From Actinomycetales bacterium (GTDB lineage Bacteria; Actinomycetota; Actinomycetes; Actinomycetales; Microbacteriaceae): a stretch of 64,000 bases of DNA. Position numbers and translations under genes: made by a program. The notes under the pieces were generated by a model. That model searched no databases, was not told the origin of the DNA, and saw only the letters and a program-made list of their open reading frames with translations. The stretch covers positions 1 through 64,000 of the forward strand of contig JAATGV010000020.1 in the NCBI GenBank assembly GCA_015654475.1, read 5' to 3'. Shown here one piece after another: positions 43,184 through 52,811 of this stretch. Within the stretch, counting starts at the first letter, position 1. Every line of letters begins with the position of its first letter.

Positions 43184-43921
43184 ATGGACTACCTGAGCCC
43201 GCAACATCTTGACGACGAGATCTGCCGCAGCATCAGCCCTGCGCTGCGTCGTGTGCCCGAGCAACACCGCAGCTGGGCGAACGTCGACCACATTCTTTAC
43301 GCCGCCCAGGAGATGTTGCTCGACGCCAGGTTCGACGACGTGCAGCAAAGTGCGCCAAGTGTCTGCGACAAAGCCGGCGTCCCCATCGGCACCTTCTACA
43401 CGTACTTCGAAAACACGGAGGCCGTGCTCGAGGCTCTACGGCTGCTGTGGATCCACAACTTCCATCAGATCATCGACGACATGTTCGCCGTGCCGCCACA
43501 AACATGGCAAGACATCGCACTACGCATCGTCGAGACCGGCGTCGCCAGCTTCACCAGCCCCATCGTGCGCGAACTCTATATCTCGCACACCACCACCGCG
43601 ACGGCACGAGCCGCCGAACTCGGCGCCAACGCCTATCTCGGCACGCACATTCGCCGGTCCGTCGAAGCATTGGGCTACCACTTTCTCGGCGACCAGCTCG
43701 ACGAACTCATGCTGGTCGAGATCTCCGACCGACTGTGCCGCGTGGCGTTCGCCGATGCCGGGAACGAAGGCGACCGCCTTGGCGCTACGAGCGAAGACAG
43801 GACACGCTACATCGAACGCACCAAAAAGATCGTGCTCACCGTGCTCGGCTCGCTCATCGCGGCGACTCCCCAGCCCGACCGCCTAACCACATCTACCAGT
43901 CCGCACCAAGAAAACGACTAA
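43184..43921 (+). CDS. TetR family regulator
   Basis: This 245-residue protein has a helix-turn-helix in which SVCDKAGVPIGTFYTYFEN (about 63-81) supplies the recognition part, preceded by an unusual ~40-residue N-terminal stretch. The rest is a helical ligand-binding domain. It is transcribed after the aminotransferase in the same direction and likely controls it. ATG 43184 lacks a ribosome site; CATAGT just upstream could be a -10 for its own leaderless transcript. Confidence 0.82.
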   Translation: MDYLSPQHLDDEICRSISPALRRVPEQHRSWANVDHILYAAQEMLLDARFDDVQQSAPSVCDKAGVPIGTFYTYFENTEAVLEALRLLWIHNFHQIIDDMFAVPPQTWQDIALRIVETGVASFTSPIVRELYISHTTTATARAAELGANAYLGTHIRRSVEALGYHFLGDQLDELMLVEISDRLCRVAFADAGNEGDRLGATSEDRTRYIERTKKIVLTVLGSLIAATPQPDRLTTSTSPHQEND

Positions 43922-43931
43922 TGTTTTCCCC

Positions 43932-44429
43932 ATGCCCGTGGAAACTGTGAAGTCATATTTCGCGTCAATCGGCACCACCGCGACGGTGATCGAACTGCCC
44001 TCGTCAAGTGCCACCGTTGCGCTCGCAGCTGAGGCGCTTGGCGTCCAACCAGAGCGCATCGCCAAGACCGTCGGCCTCTACGGCCCGGAACCGGGCACAA
44101 GCATCCTTCTTGTCGTCGCTGGCGACGCCCGCATCCACAACGGATCTTTCAAACGCGAGTTCGGTCTCAAAGCGAAAATGCTTGCCGCCGAAGACGTCGA
44201 GGTCTTCACGGGTCACCCTATCGGCGGCGTGTGCCCATTCGCCAACCCAGATAGTGCGGCCGTCTACCTCGATGAGTCGTTGCGACGGTTCGACACCGTG
44301 TTTCCAGCTGCCGGCGGCTCGAACTCGACCGCCCGCGTCACGCTCGACCAGCTCGAAATACTCGCAAAACCCGTCCGCTGGGTTGATGTCTGCGCCGGTT
44401 GGCGTGCGGACGAGGGCGCCGTCGGCTAA
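43932..44429 (+). CDS. YbaK/EbsC-type aminoacyl-tRNA deacylase
   Basis: This 165-residue protein matches the YbaK/ProX editing family: SSSATVALAAEALGV near the start, the conserved Lys of ERIAKTVGLY, and GHPIGGVCPFAN and VFPAAGGSNSTARV blocks. Family members hydrolyse mischarged tRNA (for example Cys- or Ala-tRNA(Pro)), acting in trans. It begins 10 bp after the TetR stop and may be cotranscribed, though no functional link to the aminotransferase is evident. Confidence 0.88.
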   Translation: MPVETVKSYFASIGTTATVIELPSSSATVALAAEALGVQPERIAKTVGLYGPEPGTSILLVVAGDARIHNGSFKREFGLKAKMLAAEDVEVFTGHPIGGVCPFANPDSAAVYLDESLRRFDTVFPAAGGSNSTARVTLDQLEILAKPVRWVDVCAGWRADEGAVG

Positions 44430-44475
44430 AACTTCGCAGGCAAAGCCAACAGTGCTGCACAGGCGCGGCGGCGGC

Positions 44476-44549
44476 GTCCCAAACCCAGGCAATGCCCGCG
44501 TTGTAGGGAGGAAAGTCGCCGTATCCCGAGCACTTCCTGGGTTTGGGAC
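44476..44549. repeat. 14-bp perfect inverted repeat between convergent genes
   Basis: GTCCCAAACCCAGG (44476-44489) and CCTGGGTTTGGGAC (44536-44549) are perfect inverted copies. The bases inward (CAATGCCCG / CGAGCACTT) continue the pairing imperfectly for nine more. The loop is about 28 nt. It stands between the converging ybaK-like and DHA2 genes and could be a terminator or a dispersed palindromic element. Confidence 0.65.
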
Positions 44550-44581
44550 ACGGCGGGCACGCAGGCCGAGCAACGGTTGAG

Positions 44582-46117
44582 CTAGTGGTGGCCCGGCGTC
44601 GCGCCTTCGACCTCCTCAGCCGGGCGCTGCAAGAAGAACGCCAGCACGAACGCGACAACAGCCATCGCTGCGGAAACCGCGAATGCGGCCCGCGCGCCAG
44701 AGGCAAGGGCGGACTCGAGTGTGCCGCCAGACGACGTCACCGCATTGCCAACCACCGTGTACATCACGATTGCCAACGCTGTGCCTAACGCACCAGCCAA
44801 CTGCTGCACGGTGCCGACAATGGCGCTGCCGTGCGAATAGAGATGCGGTTCAACCGATCCCAGAGAAGCCGAAAACAGTGGCGTAAAGGTCAAGGCAAGG
44901 CCCGAAGACAACACGATGTGGCCTGTCATCACCAACCACCACGGCGTGTCGGCACCGAACAACAAGGCCATTCCCGTCGACGCGACAAACACGAGCACCA
45001 CCCCGGGCAGCACCAGCGGCTTCGGCCCATACTTGTCATAAAGCCGACCGACGACCGGGCCGGCCAGACCCATCAACAAACCTCCTGGCAACACCAACAA
45101 ACCCGTGGTCAGCGGCGTCAGATGCAACGCATCTTGAGCATAAATAGGCAGCAAGATGATAACTCCGAACAGCGTCGCCATCATTGCAGCCATGACAACC
45201 AGGCCAATCGTGAACCCGTGGGAGCGGAACGTGCGCAGGTCCATCAGCGCTCGATCGCCCCGTTCAAGGGCACGTTGCCGCCACCCAAACGCACCGAGTG
45301 CAACGGCGCCAGCAACCAGAGGAATCCATGGTGCAACAAAAGCCGCGCCCTGAGCTGCCTCGCCCAAGCTTGAGAGGCCATAGACCAGGCCGCCGAAACC
45401 CAGGGCAGAGAGCACAACCGAAAGCCCGTCGAGCGGCGCCTTAGTGGTCTCCCCCACATTGCGAATCAGTACTGCACCAACAATTAGCGAAACGATACCG
45501 ATCGGCAACACGAGCCAGAACAGCCACCGCCAGGGAAGCACACTGAGCACGAGACCAGCGACAACCGGGCCGAGGGCCGGGGCCATAGACATCACGATCG
45601 AGATGTTGCCCATCATGCGGCCGCGTTGATGCACCGGAACGAGCATCATCACCGTTGTCATGAGTAGCGGCATCATCACGCCGGTGCCCGAAGCCTGAAT
45701 CACGCGCGCAAGAAGCAATATCCCGAATCCGGGCGCCACCGCCGCAAGCAAAGTGCCGATCGAAAACATCGTGATCGCGCCAAGGAATATGGCGCGAGTC
45801 GTGAAGCGTTGCAACAACCAGCCTGCGGTGGGGATCACAATCGCCAGCGTCAACATGAACGCTGTGCTCAGCCATTGCCCCGTCGCCGCGTCAATGTCGA
45901 GGTCGACCATGATGCGCGGCAACGCAACACCGATGATTGTTTCGTTGAGAATCACCACAAACGCGCTGGCCAGAATGGTCCAGATCGCGATCGTCTCTTG
46001 CCGACTTATGCCGGTCGGAGCGGGCTCGGGCGGTGCGGTGGATTCCGTTGGCCGCATTTCCGTCGTCGGTGCGGTGGATTCTGGAGAAGTTTGAGTGTGT
46101 CTCGTCGTCTTAGGCAT
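44582..46117 (-). CDS. DHA2-family MFS exporter (EmrB/QacA type)
   Basis: This 511-residue protein has 14 hydrophobic helices. A Thr/Pro/Glu-rich cytosolic N-terminus of about 40 residues leads to IWTILASAFVVILNETIIGV, the Asn/Glu version of the DHA2 helix 1. Motif C-like MSMAPALGPVVAGLVLS is in helix 5. It likely exports drugs or toxic organics with proton exchange. I chose ATG 46117; GTG/ATG codons upstream (46135, 46195) are open but enter the divergent promoter region. It is divergent from the alpha/beta hydrolase gene. Confidence 0.88.
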   Translation of the reverse strand: MPKTTRHTQTSPESTAPTTEMRPTESTAPPEPAPTGISRQETIAIWTILASAFVVILNETIIGVALPRIMVDLDIDAATGQWLSTAFMLTLAIVIPTAGWLLQRFTTRAIFLGAITMFSIGTLLAAVAPGFGILLLARVIQASGTGVMMPLLMTTVMMLVPVHQRGRMMGNISIVMSMAPALGPVVAGLVLSVLPWRWLFWLVLPIGIVSLIVGAVLIRNVGETTKAPLDGLSVVLSALGFGGLVYGLSSLGEAAQGAAFVAPWIPLVAGAVALGAFGWRQRALERGDRALMDLRTFRSHGFTIGLVVMAAMMATLFGVIILLPIYAQDALHLTPLTTGLLVLPGGLLMGLAGPVVGRLYDKYGPKPLVLPGVVLVFVASTGMALLFGADTPWWLVMTGHIVLSSGLALTFTPLFSASLGSVEPHLYSHGSAIVGTVQQLAGALGTALAIVMYTVVGNAVTSSGGTLESALASGARAAFAVSAAMAVVAFVLAFFLQRPAEEVEGATPGHH

Positions 46118-46259
46118 CAGTGGATTCTCACACATGCCTCGCACATTAGATACCCCATGGCGCGTTCGCCTACAGTGAACTACACCGGCAAGCACTCACG
46201 CAGGGCAGCGTAGCTGCTGTCTCCCGTCACGACCGACCTGAACCAGATAACCTAGCGGC

Positions 46260-47342
46260 ATGGAGACAACCTGGCGGCCCGACATCCTTGGCGCCGGTTT
46301 CGAACAGCGCACTCTCGACCTCGGTGCCGACGATGAAGGCCCCGTGCACGCCACCTTGGTCGGGCATGCCGCGCCGAAACCGAATCTCGGCGGACGCATC
46401 CAGCAACTCATTTCGCCGCTGCCGCTGCGCGACATCGACGTGCTCTACGTGCACGGCTGGTCCGACTACTTTTTCCAGACGGAGCTTGCCGAATTCTGGA
46501 CGGGACTCGGTGCGCGATTTTACGCGCTCGACCTGCGCAAATATGGCCGGAGTCTGCGCGACGGCCAAACACCGGGCTACATTACCGACCTGGCCACCTA
46601 TGACGCCGAAATTCAGGCGGCAAGGGATGTGATGGCCACGAATCCTGTTGGCCCGCGTTCCAGTTCCATCGCCAACGCCGGGGCTACCAACGCCACAGCG
46701 AAGCAAGTCGACAGCAGCAGACGCCTCGTGCTTGTTGGCCACTCAACCGGCGGCCTGATTCTCGCACTGTGGGCTGCACGCCATCCGGGAGTCGCCTCGG
46801 CACTCATTCTCAACAGCCCGTGGCTCGAGTTTCAGGCGGGCGCTATTGGCCGCGCCGCCCTTGCTCCGTTGGTCAAAGTGACGGCGAATATCGATCCGCG
46901 CGGTGCACAGCCACACGTCGACCTTGGCCTATATACCCGAGCACAGGCCGAACTCGGCGTCTTGCCTACAGCCGGCGATCCGGCGAGGTGGCGGCCAGCT
47001 CGCGGTTTTGTGACCCGCCCCGCCTGGCTCGCCGCAATTCTGGCTGGCCACCGACGTGTCAACAGCGGCGCCCTCGACATCGGCTGCCCAGTGTTGGTGC
47101 TGCTTTCGCAGCGGTCAACGTCACCTATCGGGTGGGACCCGGCCATGACATCCACCGACAGCGTTCTCCTTGTCGACGACATCGCACGAGCCGCCACCCG
47201 AATCGGGCCGAACGTCACCATCGCACGTATCGACGACGCCATCCACGACGTGTTTCTTTCAGCCGCCCATCCCCGGCGCGCCGCATATCACGCGGTGCGC
47301 CGATGGATGTTGGCTGGTGCACTTTCCGGTGCCTCACGCTGA
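46260..47342 (+). CDS. Alpha/beta hydrolase (serine hydrolase)
   Basis: This 360-residue protein has the alpha/beta-hydrolase order: oxyanion segment VLYVHGWSDYFFQ, strand with ALDLRKYGRSLR, nucleophile elbow VLVGHSTGGLILALW, acid near the late VLVLLSQRSTSP, and a final His in ARIDDAIHDVFLS. It resembles monoglyceride-lipase or lysophospholipase-like enzymes. The N-terminal ~60 residues are extra. CAGATAAC lies 9-16 bases before ATG 46260 and could be a -10 element of a leaderless message. It converges on the hydroxyacyl-CoA dehydrogenase gene. Confidence 0.88.
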   Translation: METTWRPDILGAGFEQRTLDLGADDEGPVHATLVGHAAPKPNLGGRIQQLISPLPLRDIDVLYVHGWSDYFFQTELAEFWTGLGARFYALDLRKYGRSLRDGQTPGYITDLATYDAEIQAARDVMATNPVGPRSSSIANAGATNATAKQVDSSRRLVLVGHSTGGLILALWAARHPGVASALILNSPWLEFQAGAIGRAALAPLVKVTANIDPRGAQPHVDLGLYTRAQAELGVLPTAGDPARWRPARGFVTRPAWLAAILAGHRRVNSGALDIGCPVLVLLSQRSTSPIGWDPAMTSTDSVLLVDDIARAATRIGPNVTIARIDDAIHDVFLSAAHPRRAAYHAVRRWMLAGALSGASR

Positions 47343-47376
47343 GCACATGCGCAGCCGCGAGTGAGCCAGGCAGCGG

Positions 47377-48240
47377 TTACTTTGCCGGGTAGGTGTAGAA
47401 CCCTTCGCCGCTGATCACGCCGAGCTTGCCCTTGTCGATGTAATCGCGCTTGATCAGGGCCGCGAATGCTGCCCCCTTCTCACCCTGGTTGATGGAGATG
47501 TTGTACGCCGTGTTCAACCCGACGACGTCATAGATCTGGAACGGGCCAACTGGCGACCCGGTGCCAATCCGCCACGTCTTGTCGATCATCTCTGGTTCGG
47601 CGATACCATCAACGAGCAACTCGGCGGCAGCATCCAAGAAGGGAACAAGCAATGAGTTCAGCAGGTAGCCTGCCTTCTCCTTCTTGATCTCGATTGCCTC
47701 CATGCCAGTGCGGTTCGCGTAGTCGACGACTGATGCGAAGACCTCGGGATCGGTCTGCGTGGTCCCCATGATCTCGGCCGTGTTGTGGATCCAGATCTGG
47801 TTGGCGAAGTGCAGCGCCAAGAACTTGTCTGGGCGCCCGGTAAAGTCCACGATGTCGCTGGGCAACAAAGTTGAGGAGTTGGTTGCGAAGATCGTCTTGG
47901 CGGGTGCGAACTTGGCGAGCTTCTCGTAAGTGCTGCGCTTGAGTTCGAGGTTTTCGGGCACTGCCTCAATCACGAGGTCGGCGTTGGCGACAGCGGTAGC
48001 CAAGTCCGAGGAATACGTGATGTTGTCCAGCGCCGCAGTGGCCTTGCCTTCGGCCGCACCCTCATACTTGCTTGCGATGTATGTGTCAGCGAGTCCGGCG
48101 AAACGTGTCTTGGCAGTTTCGAGAATCTCGTCACTGATGTCGTATGCAGTCACCGCAATACCGTGGAACGCGGCCTGGTAGGCGATTTGCGAACCGAGGA
48201 CTCCGGTGCCGAGAACGGTGACATTCTGAATGGTGGTCAT
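47377..48240 (-). CDS. 3-hydroxyacyl-CoA dehydrogenase family protein
   Basis: This 287-residue protein has an NAD-binding domain starting with VTVLGTGVLGSQIAYQAA and an Asp (AYDISD) that favours NAD. The middle VIEAVPENLELK and FATNSSTLLPSDI are the conserved Glu and Asn/Ser blocks, and LALHFANQIW holds the catalytic His. In this family the His sits in HFFNP; here the loop reads HFANQ. It probably oxidises 3-hydroxyacyl-CoA (such as 3-hydroxybutyryl-CoA). Its ATG overlaps the TetR stop by 4 bp (ATGA), so the TetR gene and this one form an operon. Confidence 0.9.
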   Translation of the reverse strand: MTTIQNVTVLGTGVLGSQIAYQAAFHGIAVTAYDISDEILETAKTRFAGLADTYIASKYEGAAEGKATAALDNITYSSDLATAVANADLVIEAVPENLELKRSTYEKLAKFAPAKTIFATNSSTLLPSDIVDFTGRPDKFLALHFANQIWIHNTAEIMGTTQTDPEVFASVVDYANRTGMEAIEIKKEKAGYLLNSLLVPFLDAAAELLVDGIAEPEMIDKTWRIGTGSPVGPFQIYDVVGLNTAYNISINQGEKGAAFAALIKRDYIDKGKLGVISGEGFYTYPAK

Positions 48241-49049
48241 TTGTTTCTTCCTTTGTGTTGATCCTGGTTGTGGGTGGTGGATGCGCCGCCTTCGGCGCCT
48301 CCGCTCGCCGCAGCGCGCGTTGCCAGGTAACCGCGTACTGCGATGTTGATGGTGTCCCGGATCTCGACGATCACGTCGTCGGCACCTCGGGACTCTCGAA
48401 TCGCGACAGCCAGTTCAAGGGTCATTGCCGCGAAGATCATGTGGGCGGCGCGGTGTGCGCCTGGTAAGTGCGGTGCGTGTGATGCCGTGACCGCGTTCGC
48501 CGTATCTGCGGCTGCTGCAGCGCTTGCCTCGATGCCGCCCGACTGGTCGGATTGTTCACAAGAGTCCAGCACAAGCGCAATCACGTCAACGAAAGCATTC
48601 GCAGCAGCTAAGCCTTCGACGCGATGTTGGTCTCCGGAAGCCCCGAACAACACCTGTTGCTGATAGGCAAGAGTGTTGTCGCCGTTAGCGATGGAATGCC
48701 GAACAATGGGATCGACCAAACTGGCGATACGGGCGCTGAGCTCCGCGACCACGCTCTCGTAGGGCGTTCCCTTTGGCAGCGAGGCGAGGTCGGATATCGA
48801 GGCAACGCCGGCATCAACGGCGGTCGTGAACTGAGCGTTGACGACCATGAGCAGCAACTCGGCCTTGGTGGCGGCATATCGGAAGAGGGTGCCCTCTGCG
48901 ATGTCGGCGCGGTCTGCGATCTGCTGCGTGGTCGTGGCCGTGTAGCCGTTGGTGAGGAAAAGCTCTGTGGCAGCCTCAAAGATTCGCGACATCTTGTCGT
49001 GTTTGGCCCGTTCGCGTCGACCGAGGGGTCGGGATTGAGTGTCAGACAT
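48237..49049 (-). CDS. TetR family regulator
   Basis: This 270-residue regulator has an N-terminal helix-turn-helix (TTQQIADRADIAEGTLFRYA, about 40-58) and a long helical domain with an Ala-rich stretch (near 165-195) and a disordered C-terminus. It is cotranscribed and coupled with the hydroxyacyl-CoA dehydrogenase downstream, suggesting that it senses a fatty acid or CoA thioester. The start is ATG 49049 with GGGGA close by; GTG 49076 is an alternative. Confidence 0.85.
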   Translation of the reverse strand: MSDTQSRPLGRRERAKHDKMSRIFEAATELFLTNGYTATTTQQIADRADIAEGTLFRYAATKAELLLMVVNAQFTTAVDAGVASISDLASLPKGTPYESVVAELSARIASLVDPIVRHSIANGDNTLAYQQQVLFGASGDQHRVEGLAAANAFVDVIALVLDSCEQSDQSGGIEASAAAAADTANAVTASHAPHLPGAHRAAHMIFAAMTLELAVAIRESRGADDVIVEIRDTINIAVRGYLATRAAASGGAEGGASTTHNQDQHKGRNK

Positions 49050-49250
49050 CACGTCCCCACTTCCTGCGCATACCACGTCGTTGTTAGAGTGCGCTCAATA
49101 ATGAGCGTACTTCGATATCAACGTAACGCACGAAAATTACTTCCATTTGTCGCCGTTTTTGTTGACAGTCGACAATTCGCGACTCATGGCACCCCCATGA
49201 ACACCCCCAGTACGTGTCACCCGTGCAATTTTGGGGCTAACACCCCCGGC

Positions 49251-49970
49251 TCAACCGACGATGGTGCCGAACAGGTGACCGATCAGGTAGGCGAAACCCA
49301 TGGTGATCATCCCCATCACAAAGTTCCGCAGCATGGCACCTCGTGCGGGTGCTGTCCCGAGGCGAGCGCTCACAAACCCGGTCAAAATCAGCGCCAAGGC
49401 CACGGCGAGGACGATGCCGACTAGGCGCACCGACGGACTGACGGGGAGCAGGCTCCCGGTGAGCGGAATTCCCGCTCCGACGACGAACGCCAGAAACGAT
49501 GACAGCGCCGCATGCCACGGACTGGCCAGTTCATCTGGATCTATGCCCAATTCCACGTCCGCATGTGCACGAAGTGCGTCATTGGCGGTGAGGTCGCGCG
49601 CGACAAGTGCAGCGACCTCAGGGCTTACCCCCTTATGGATGTAGATGGCTTCGAGTTCAGCGAGTTCTTCCTGAGGCATCTCGGTGAGTTCCCAACGCTC
49701 TTTCTCGAGCAGTGCCTTCTGCGTGTCGCGCTGGGTACTGACCGAGACGTATTCGCCCCCGGCCATCGAGAAAGCGCCGGCTACCAGGGCCGCAACACCT
49801 GCGGTAGCGATAGTGGCCGCGCTCGTTGTTGCTCCGGCAACCCCGAGGACCGTTCCCGCAACCGACACTATCCCGTCGTTCGCACCGAGCACTCCGGCAC
49901 GCAGCCAGTTCAGTCGCGACTCGATCGAGCCCGAATGCGCTTCTCCATCGTGATCGATCTGAGTACTCAT
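49251..49970 (-). CDS. VIT/CCC1 family metal transporter-like protein
   Basis: This 239-residue protein opens with the VIT1 signature LNWLRAGVLGANDGIVSVAG, then GAFSMAGGEYVSVSTQRD, a charged cytosolic segment with Glu-rich ERWELTEMPQEELAELEAIY (metal-binding domain), and three more helices. Plant VIT1 and yeast CCC1 carry Fe2+ or Mn2+ into vacuoles; bacterial members probably export or store-route these metals. ATG 49970 follows GGAGGG, 9 bases away. It stands alone, between a divergent gap and the xylan locus. Confidence 0.9.
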   Translation of the reverse strand: MSTQIDHDGEAHSGSIESRLNWLRAGVLGANDGIVSVAGTVLGVAGATTSAATIATAGVAALVAGAFSMAGGEYVSVSTQRDTQKALLEKERWELTEMPQEELAELEAIYIHKGVSPEVAALVARDLTANDALRAHADVELGIDPDELASPWHAALSSFLAFVVGAGIPLTGSLLPVSPSVRLVGIVLAVALALILTGFVSARLGTAPARGAMLRNFVMGMITMGFAYLIGHLFGTIVG

Positions 49971-50148
49971 CACGGCACACCCTCCCTCGCCTACGTTCGT
50001 GCGGCAATCCCCCAACCGTAGGCAATTCCGATGCATCCCAATAGCGAGGGAAGGCTTACCGAAGCCGTGTTCTGATGCACGACGTTACGGATTGGACGCC
50101 CGCATCAGGCGCCGCGTCCGCCACCGATCGCGCTGCCCCCGACGCCGC

Positions 50149-51117
50149 CTATAGCCGCTGCTTCAGCCAAGCGACCTGACGTTCCCAATGCTGGAGTTCC
50201 CCGCCCTCATGCCCATTGAACTCGTAAACGGCTATCTCCCGATCCGCCGCCGCGTAACGATTGAACGCGGCGAAAACGCTCGAAGGCATCACAACCTCGT
50301 CCATCAGCCCAACGGAGAAGAGCGCAGGCGCCGTCGCGCGCGCAGCAAAATTCGCTCCGTCAAAATACGAGAGCGTATGAAACACCGAGTCCACAGCGCT
50401 TCGGTGAACCGCGAGGTAGTCGGCCACCTCGCTGAACGGCCGGGATGTCGCAAGCGAGACCGACCGACGGAAGTGGCACAGGAACGGCACATTCGGCAGC
50501 ACCGCCGCCACTCGATCACCGAGCATGCCAGCCACAGCAAGCGCGATTCCGCCGCCTTGGCTCGTACCCGAGGCGACGACACGCTCGGCATCGACGAAAG
50601 GCAGTTCGCGGACCGCCTCAATCAGGCGAGCGGCGTCAATGAAGACTCGGCGGTAATAGTAGGTCGTAGGGCTTTCGATGCCGCGCGTCATGACCCCATC
50701 CAACGCCGGTCCGGTCCCATGTGGATCTGGCGTCGCTCCGCCGCCGCCCCACCCGCTTCCCTGCCCCCGGGTATCCATGACGACATGGACATAACCACTT
50801 GCTGCCCATCTGAGGTGCTCTTCGGGAAGACCTCGACCGCCGTTGTATCCGACGAACTCGACCACGGCGGGCAAGACGGCGGCACCGCGGGGGCGCACAA
50901 CCCATGCTCGCACCGGATCGCCCGCATATCCACGAAACGTCATGTCTTCGACCAGGACTTCCCGGATGGGCCCATCCCAGGAAGTGTATGTCGCTTGTTG
51001 GGAAATTTGGTGCGCGTCGGCAAGAGATCTTCGCCAGAAGTCATCGAAATCTTCAGGCTCCTCGACAGAAGGCCTGTAGTCAACGAGTTCGGCAAGGGTC
51101 AGGTCAGATTGCGGCAT
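50149..51117 (-). CDS. axe1: Acetylxylan esterase / cephalosporin deacetylase (CE7)
   Basis: This 322-residue carbohydrate esterase of family CE7 has EFVGYNGGRGLPEEHL (oxyanion region), DTRGQGSGWGGGGATPDP, the nucleophile Ser in ASGTSQGGGIALA, Asp in VGLMDEVVMPS and His in FNGHEGGELQ. CE7 enzymes remove acetyl groups from xylo-oligosaccharides in the cytosol, and no signal peptide is seen, which fits. It is the last gene of the minus-strand xylan locus, 134 bp after GH43. It may be cotranscribed or have its own promoter in that gap. Confidence 0.92.
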   Translation of the reverse strand: MPQSDLTLAELVDYRPSVEEPEDFDDFWRRSLADAHQISQQATYTSWDGPIREVLVEDMTFRGYAGDPVRAWVVRPRGAAVLPAVVEFVGYNGGRGLPEEHLRWAASGYVHVVMDTRGQGSGWGGGGATPDPHGTGPALDGVMTRGIESPTTYYYRRVFIDAARLIEAVRELPFVDAERVVASGTSQGGGIALAVAGMLGDRVAAVLPNVPFLCHFRRSVSLATSRPFSEVADYLAVHRSAVDSVFHTLSYFDGANFAARATAPALFSVGLMDEVVMPSSVFAAFNRYAAADREIAVYEFNGHEGGELQHWERQVAWLKQRL

Positions 51118-51251
51118 TCGGGAATCCCATCGTCACACTATTCATCGCAATTACATTACTCAGCGCAATAGGAGATACTCCGCAGATACTCGTCAGGGCT
51201 GCCGCGGTCACAGCGCCCGAAATACCGGCGGTGTCTCAAGCAGGGACAAGC

Positions 51252-52811
51252 TCATGCGGGCGAGTATTCGAATCGTTCTATGCCGACGTCCGCTGCCGAC
51301 CCCGGGTGCATACTCGTCGCATAGACGCCGAGCCATAGGCCGAGAAAGCCCCCTACGGTGGCGCTGTCGAGCATGCCGCCGTCGGCACTAGCCACCATCA
51401 CCTCCGGATCGCCGCCTGTTCGCACGGTCAGCACATAGTCACGCTCACGGATGTGCAACCCGAGCACCACAGGCTGCCCCGCCTGAATGCTGATTTCCCG
51501 AGTACCGAGCACCGACTCGGCACCAGCCCGCCGGTGAATACCTTCAACAGCCAACCGTGTCGCGCCAGCCGCACTCAATGCCAAACGCAACTGGTCTTGC
51601 TCAGACTGCCGCACGATGATCCCTGCTTCGTCCCCATCGACCAGCGACACTGTGAACGTGGCGGCAACGTCCACTTTCATATGTTGCTGACGAACACCGA
51701 GGAATGCGGGTGTGCCTGGTTCCGTCATCGACGTGGATGTGGGATGGATCCGCCAGCCGTCGCCGACGCGAGTCGCGAACTCGGCTGCGGGGCGGCGCAG
51801 AGAAGTCCACCGCAAATCGGTGGAGCGGATGAGCGCGGGATCGGTGTTCTGTATCGCTGGTCTGCGAGGCTCGGCACCGAACGGCACGTTCACGGCTTCT
51901 GGGACACGACCGATCCCCGCGCAGAACACGGGCCATCCGTCCTCCCATGTCACAGGCGCCAGAAACGTCTCCCTCCCGAGCATGTAGTGCCGTCCCCCAT
52001 CCGCGCGCATGGCGAGCAGCACCGCCCACCAACTGCCGTCGACCGCCTGCACCAGATCCGCATGCCCCACTCCCACCACTGCGGCTGCACGCCCAAGGTT
52101 GCGGTGGGTCAACACCGGGTTAGCGGGGTTGCCCACGTATGGGCCGACGACGCTGGCGGACCGTGCCACAGACACGGCGTGGGCGAACTCCGTGCGGCCC
52201 TCCGCCGCAACCAGAAAGTAGGTGCCGTCGATCTTGTAGATATGGGGGCCCTCTGCCCATACAGCCCCATTCAGAGCGCCGCTCCAGATCACGTGCTCCT
52301 GGCCAACCAGTTCGTGAGCATCGGGATCGTATTCGCGCACCCACACCTCCGTTTGGTCGTGCCACCGAGGATTCTGTGCTAGCCGCGTGCCATGCATCCA
52401 CACGCGGCCATCGTCGTCGAAGAACAGCGAAGGGTCAATCCCGTCGACGCCAAGCCAAGTGGGGTCGGACCACGGGCCGGCAGGGTCAGGCGAGGTCATA
52501 AGAAAACTGCCGCCGCGCGCGCTGTCTTGCCGATCGACGAGAGTGCAGACCAGCCAGAACATACCGTCATGGTGCCGCAGGGTCGGCGCGTAGAGACCAC
52601 CCGAAGATGCGATGCCGTCAAAGTCGAGCTGGCCTGCCCGGGAAACGACCGAACCGACCTGCTCCCAGTGGGCCAAATCCGTGCTTCGATAAATCGGCAG
52701 TCCCGGAAAATACTCGAACGTGGATGTGACCAGATAGTAGTAGTCGCCCACCCGACAGATCGACGGGTCGGGATGGCAGCCGGGGATTATCGGGTTGGCT
52801 ACGAGGCTCAC
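51252..52811 (-). CDS. GH43 family beta-xylosidase
   Basis: This 519-residue two-domain glycosidase has an N-terminal five-bladed propeller beginning ANPIIPGCHPDPSI, with catalytic base Asp15. The pKa-modulating Asp is likely in VDGIDPSLFFDDDG, and the acid Glu is in GAVWAEGPHIYKIDG. The C-terminal ~190 residues form a beta-sandwich as in GH43 subfamily 11 xylosidases/arabinofuranosidases. There is no signal peptide, so it should cut imported xylo-oligosaccharides. The start is GTG 52811, which overlaps the GH3 stop as GTGA, showing coupling. It could also act on arabinosyl side chains. Confidence 0.93.
   Translation of the reverse strand: MSLVANPIIPGCHPDPSICRVGDYYYLVTSTFEYFPGLPIYRSTDLAHWEQVGSVVSRAGQLDFDGIASSGGLYAPTLRHHDGMFWLVCTLVDRQDSARGGSFLMTSPDPAGPWSDPTWLGVDGIDPSLFFDDDGRVWMHGTRLAQNPRWHDQTEVWVREYDPDAHELVGQEHVIWSGALNGAVWAEGPHIYKIDGTYFLVAAEGRTEFAHAVSVARSASVVGPYVGNPANPVLTHRNLGRAAAVVGVGHADLVQAVDGSWWAVLLAMRADGGRHYMLGRETFLAPVTWEDGWPVFCAGIGRVPEAVNVPFGAEPRRPAIQNTDPALIRSTDLRWTSLRRPAAEFATRVGDGWRIHPTSTSMTEPGTPAFLGVRQQHMKVDVAATFTVSLVDGDEAGIIVRQSEQDQLRLALSAAGATRLAVEGIHRRAGAESVLGTREISIQAGQPVVLGLHIRERDYVLTVRTGGDPEVMVASADGGMLDSATVGGFLGLWLGVYATSMHPGSAADVGIERFEYSPA

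Noticed and set aside
50188-51171. A 327-residue open frame antisense to the esterase
   Set aside because: The CE7 motifs on the minus strand are clear and this frame has none.
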